Part shown: in pieces, positions 62,109-64,000 of the stretch | How the letters are laid out: each line of letters starts with the position of its first letter | How positions within the stretch are numbered: position 1 is the stretch's first letter | Source: Glandiceps talaboti | Lineage: Eukaryota; Hemichordata; Enteropneusta; Spengelidae | Length of the DNA: 64,000 bases | Reading direction: 5' to 3' | Assembly: GCF_964340395.1 (NCBI RefSeq) | Contig: NC_135560.1 | Span: 24,087,675-24,151,674 of the forward strand | The notes under the pieces: model-generated | What the model was told of the DNA's origin: nothing | Database searches by the model: none | What the model saw: the letters and a program-made list of their open reading frames with translations, nothing else | Position numbers and translations under genes: made by a program

Positions 62109-64000
62109 TCTCCCAGATTATTCGTATTAGAGCAGCGTTATGATAGCGAAAATAGAATTACAACTCAGATTGAAAGTTCATCAGTAATAATAATAATGAT
62201 TCCTCTAGTTGTCAGATACAAGGCTTTCCACCCTTTGCGTTCTAAATATTAATTAAACGTCAGTGTGCCGTCTCTGTACGCTATATCTTTGATATCTTCC
62301 AATACATAATTGAATTTGGAGAAAAACTGTATGCTACCCTGACGTAAAGTTGCATTACGTGATCGTCATCGCTGTGTCCTCTGAATGACCTTGGATTGGT
62401 GATTGAACGTATTGTATAATAACCTTGTGTTGGCGATTGAATGTATTGTATATAATGTACATGAAATGGTAGTATAAAGGCATTTGTTTGAATTGTAAGA
62501 AAGAAAATATGTCACTGCTCACATTACTTGATGAAACTGAAAAAAGCAGTTCAAGTAAATTTCAAAGCAGCTACAAGTTGTTTACACCCTTAATACAATA
62601 CAATAACAATAACAATACAATATATCATTATTGTTCCAAAGTAAGCAGTTCTTTTCTTTTAAGTTTGATTTTAAAAAAAGAACATTCCATTCATTACAAT
62701 CTGGCAATCGAGGTCTCTATTTACGTATCGAGACAGACACAAACTAAAGCTATTGTCGCGACATTTTGATATAGGATATTGAATGTACGTTGGTTTAATT
62801 ATAGACCCTACGGTTTAATTATACTGACAGTAGGGTAGCATTTCTAATGACTTTCAAAATCTTGAAGTGTATATTTCTGGGGACTTCTAACGTTTACACT
62901 ATCTTGATCACAAGGTCATTATATTCGCACAACAGAGACACCACGAGCACCTACTTGTGTAATCTACCACATTGAACAACCATAGTTTTAATCTTTCTCT
63001 ATCTTAGTAAACCAGACCTCAATTGTCATGATTATGGCGCTATTACATGTTTTGGAAAAGAATTATCACAATTTTGTATTTTTTAACGCATCACTCCTCC
63101 AGTAGTAATATTTTCATTTGGTATTTTAAACATGCAATGCAACACCAAGATGTAGCCAAGTGAATGTCTGCTAGACACTTGTCTCACTTTTTACAATGAA
63201 AATAAACCGTCCCAAATTAACAGCGATTTAAAGAAACCAGTTAAAATGCTGTTTATGATATCGTAATTCCTATATATTTATCATTAATTATTTCTACTTA
63301 TACATGTATCCATCAAATATACATCACAAAAGTGTACAGCAAATTGTATGAATATCTCATCTGATATTTACAGTGTAGGCCTTATGAATTATTTATAACT
63401 ATGTAACACTATAAAAGCAAATACTGCACTTTTTGTATGCGTATTTCATGGACATTAAATCTGCTATAGACATTTATTGGGTAAATTATGTAAATTAATA
63501 CTTCATATTTAGAACAATGAAATGTAGATTGAGTCGATCGAACTTTTTCTTTGTATCGGTGAAATACCGTGTAAACCACAGTGGACAGGAGTTTGTGATT
63601 GATGATTTTAAAGATTGTTTTACACAAAACTGTTTTTTTTTCTGATGTTTCTTCCTCTTCTTGGCGAGTCTTCTCTTGCGGTTGAATATCCACTATTTGT
63701 TGACTAAATTGAGACGTCTTGTCCAGTCTTCTATCCTTATTATCTAAATGACAACATCTCTGACCTTTATCAAGGTATCGGTTACACTAACACTTTACCT
63801 TGCATCTTAACTTCTGGGTGATAATCAAACCGAATACCCATTCAATTGTATACACACTTACTCCTGATCAGCATAGAACATAGTGCGATTGCATGTTTAT
63901 TTGGTGTGACGCACCTTCTTTGAAAATCGGAGGTAGATTGCCAGTTTCTAATGATTTATGGCATTGTTTGGCTAGGATTGGAGTTAAATCTAAAACATGG
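62109..64000. other. Non-coding stretch to the end of the window
   Basis: Frames at 62488-62769 plus (ATG at 62509) and 63409-63693 minus have no recognisable domain. If the 61986 ORF is a first exon, part of this stretch would be its intron. A near-duplicate phrase (ACCTTGGATTGGTGATTGAACGTATTGTAT / ACCTTGTGTTGGCGATTGAATG) lies at about 62389-62450. Confidence 0.4.

Overview
This is AT-rich, intron- and repeat-dominated eukaryotic DNA. It most likely comes from a marine invertebrate (a bilaterian), judged from a split rhodopsin-class peptide receptor, GT-AG splice signals, AATAAA-type polyadenylation signals, long GTAT/GT microsatellites and many minisatellites. The phylum cannot be fixed from the sequence. 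There are no bacterial-style operons, no CRISPR array, no recognisable tRNA or rRNA gene and no intact transposase or reverse transcriptase. Long open frames are few, and most of the longest ones are tandem repeats whose unit length is a multiple of three.

Protein-coding content is sparse. The one gene I recognise with confidence is the first coding exon of a class A neuropeptide GPCR (38669-39010, plus strand; kisspeptin/galanin/allatostatin-A-like). It is cut at TM3 by a GTAAGT donor, and I do not see its remaining exons. Weaker candidates are: an internal exon resembling the C-terminal part of an FGF core (45843-45970, plus); a 40-residue signal-peptide-like ORF behind a TATA box (61986-62108, plus); a cysteine-rich ORF of higher GC (42857-43195, plus); and what looks like the 3' end of a minus-strand transcript (16676-17321).

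Mobile DNA: a 2.7-kb element with 24-bp terminal inverted repeats and a TTA target duplication (13700-16424, PIF/Harbinger-like by its ends); a 0.86-kb foldback element (58297-59152) whose interior is a 46-bp minisatellite present in both orientations, with a solo copy of its terminus at 10246-10265; a near-complete 182-bp palindrome (89-270); and an interspersed-repeat fragment (37010-37320).

Tandem repeats by position: 39 bp (3532), GTAT arrays (3724, 4096, 4982), 43 bp (4638), 47 bp (8741), 30 bp (12573), 42/35 bp (18007-19006), GGTT/GT (26871), 62 bp (28052), GGT (36941), 50 bp (43311), 53 bp (44343-45150), AC/ATAC (47551), 57 bp with a 458-bp higher-order period (55131-56634), 49 bp degenerate (59215-59960), 93 bp (60119) and 27 bp (60661). 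The remainder is unannotated AT-rich intergenic or intronic sequence. Nothing here shows genes working together; the window reads as gene-poor flanks and introns of a few genes invaded by foldback-type elements and minisatellites.
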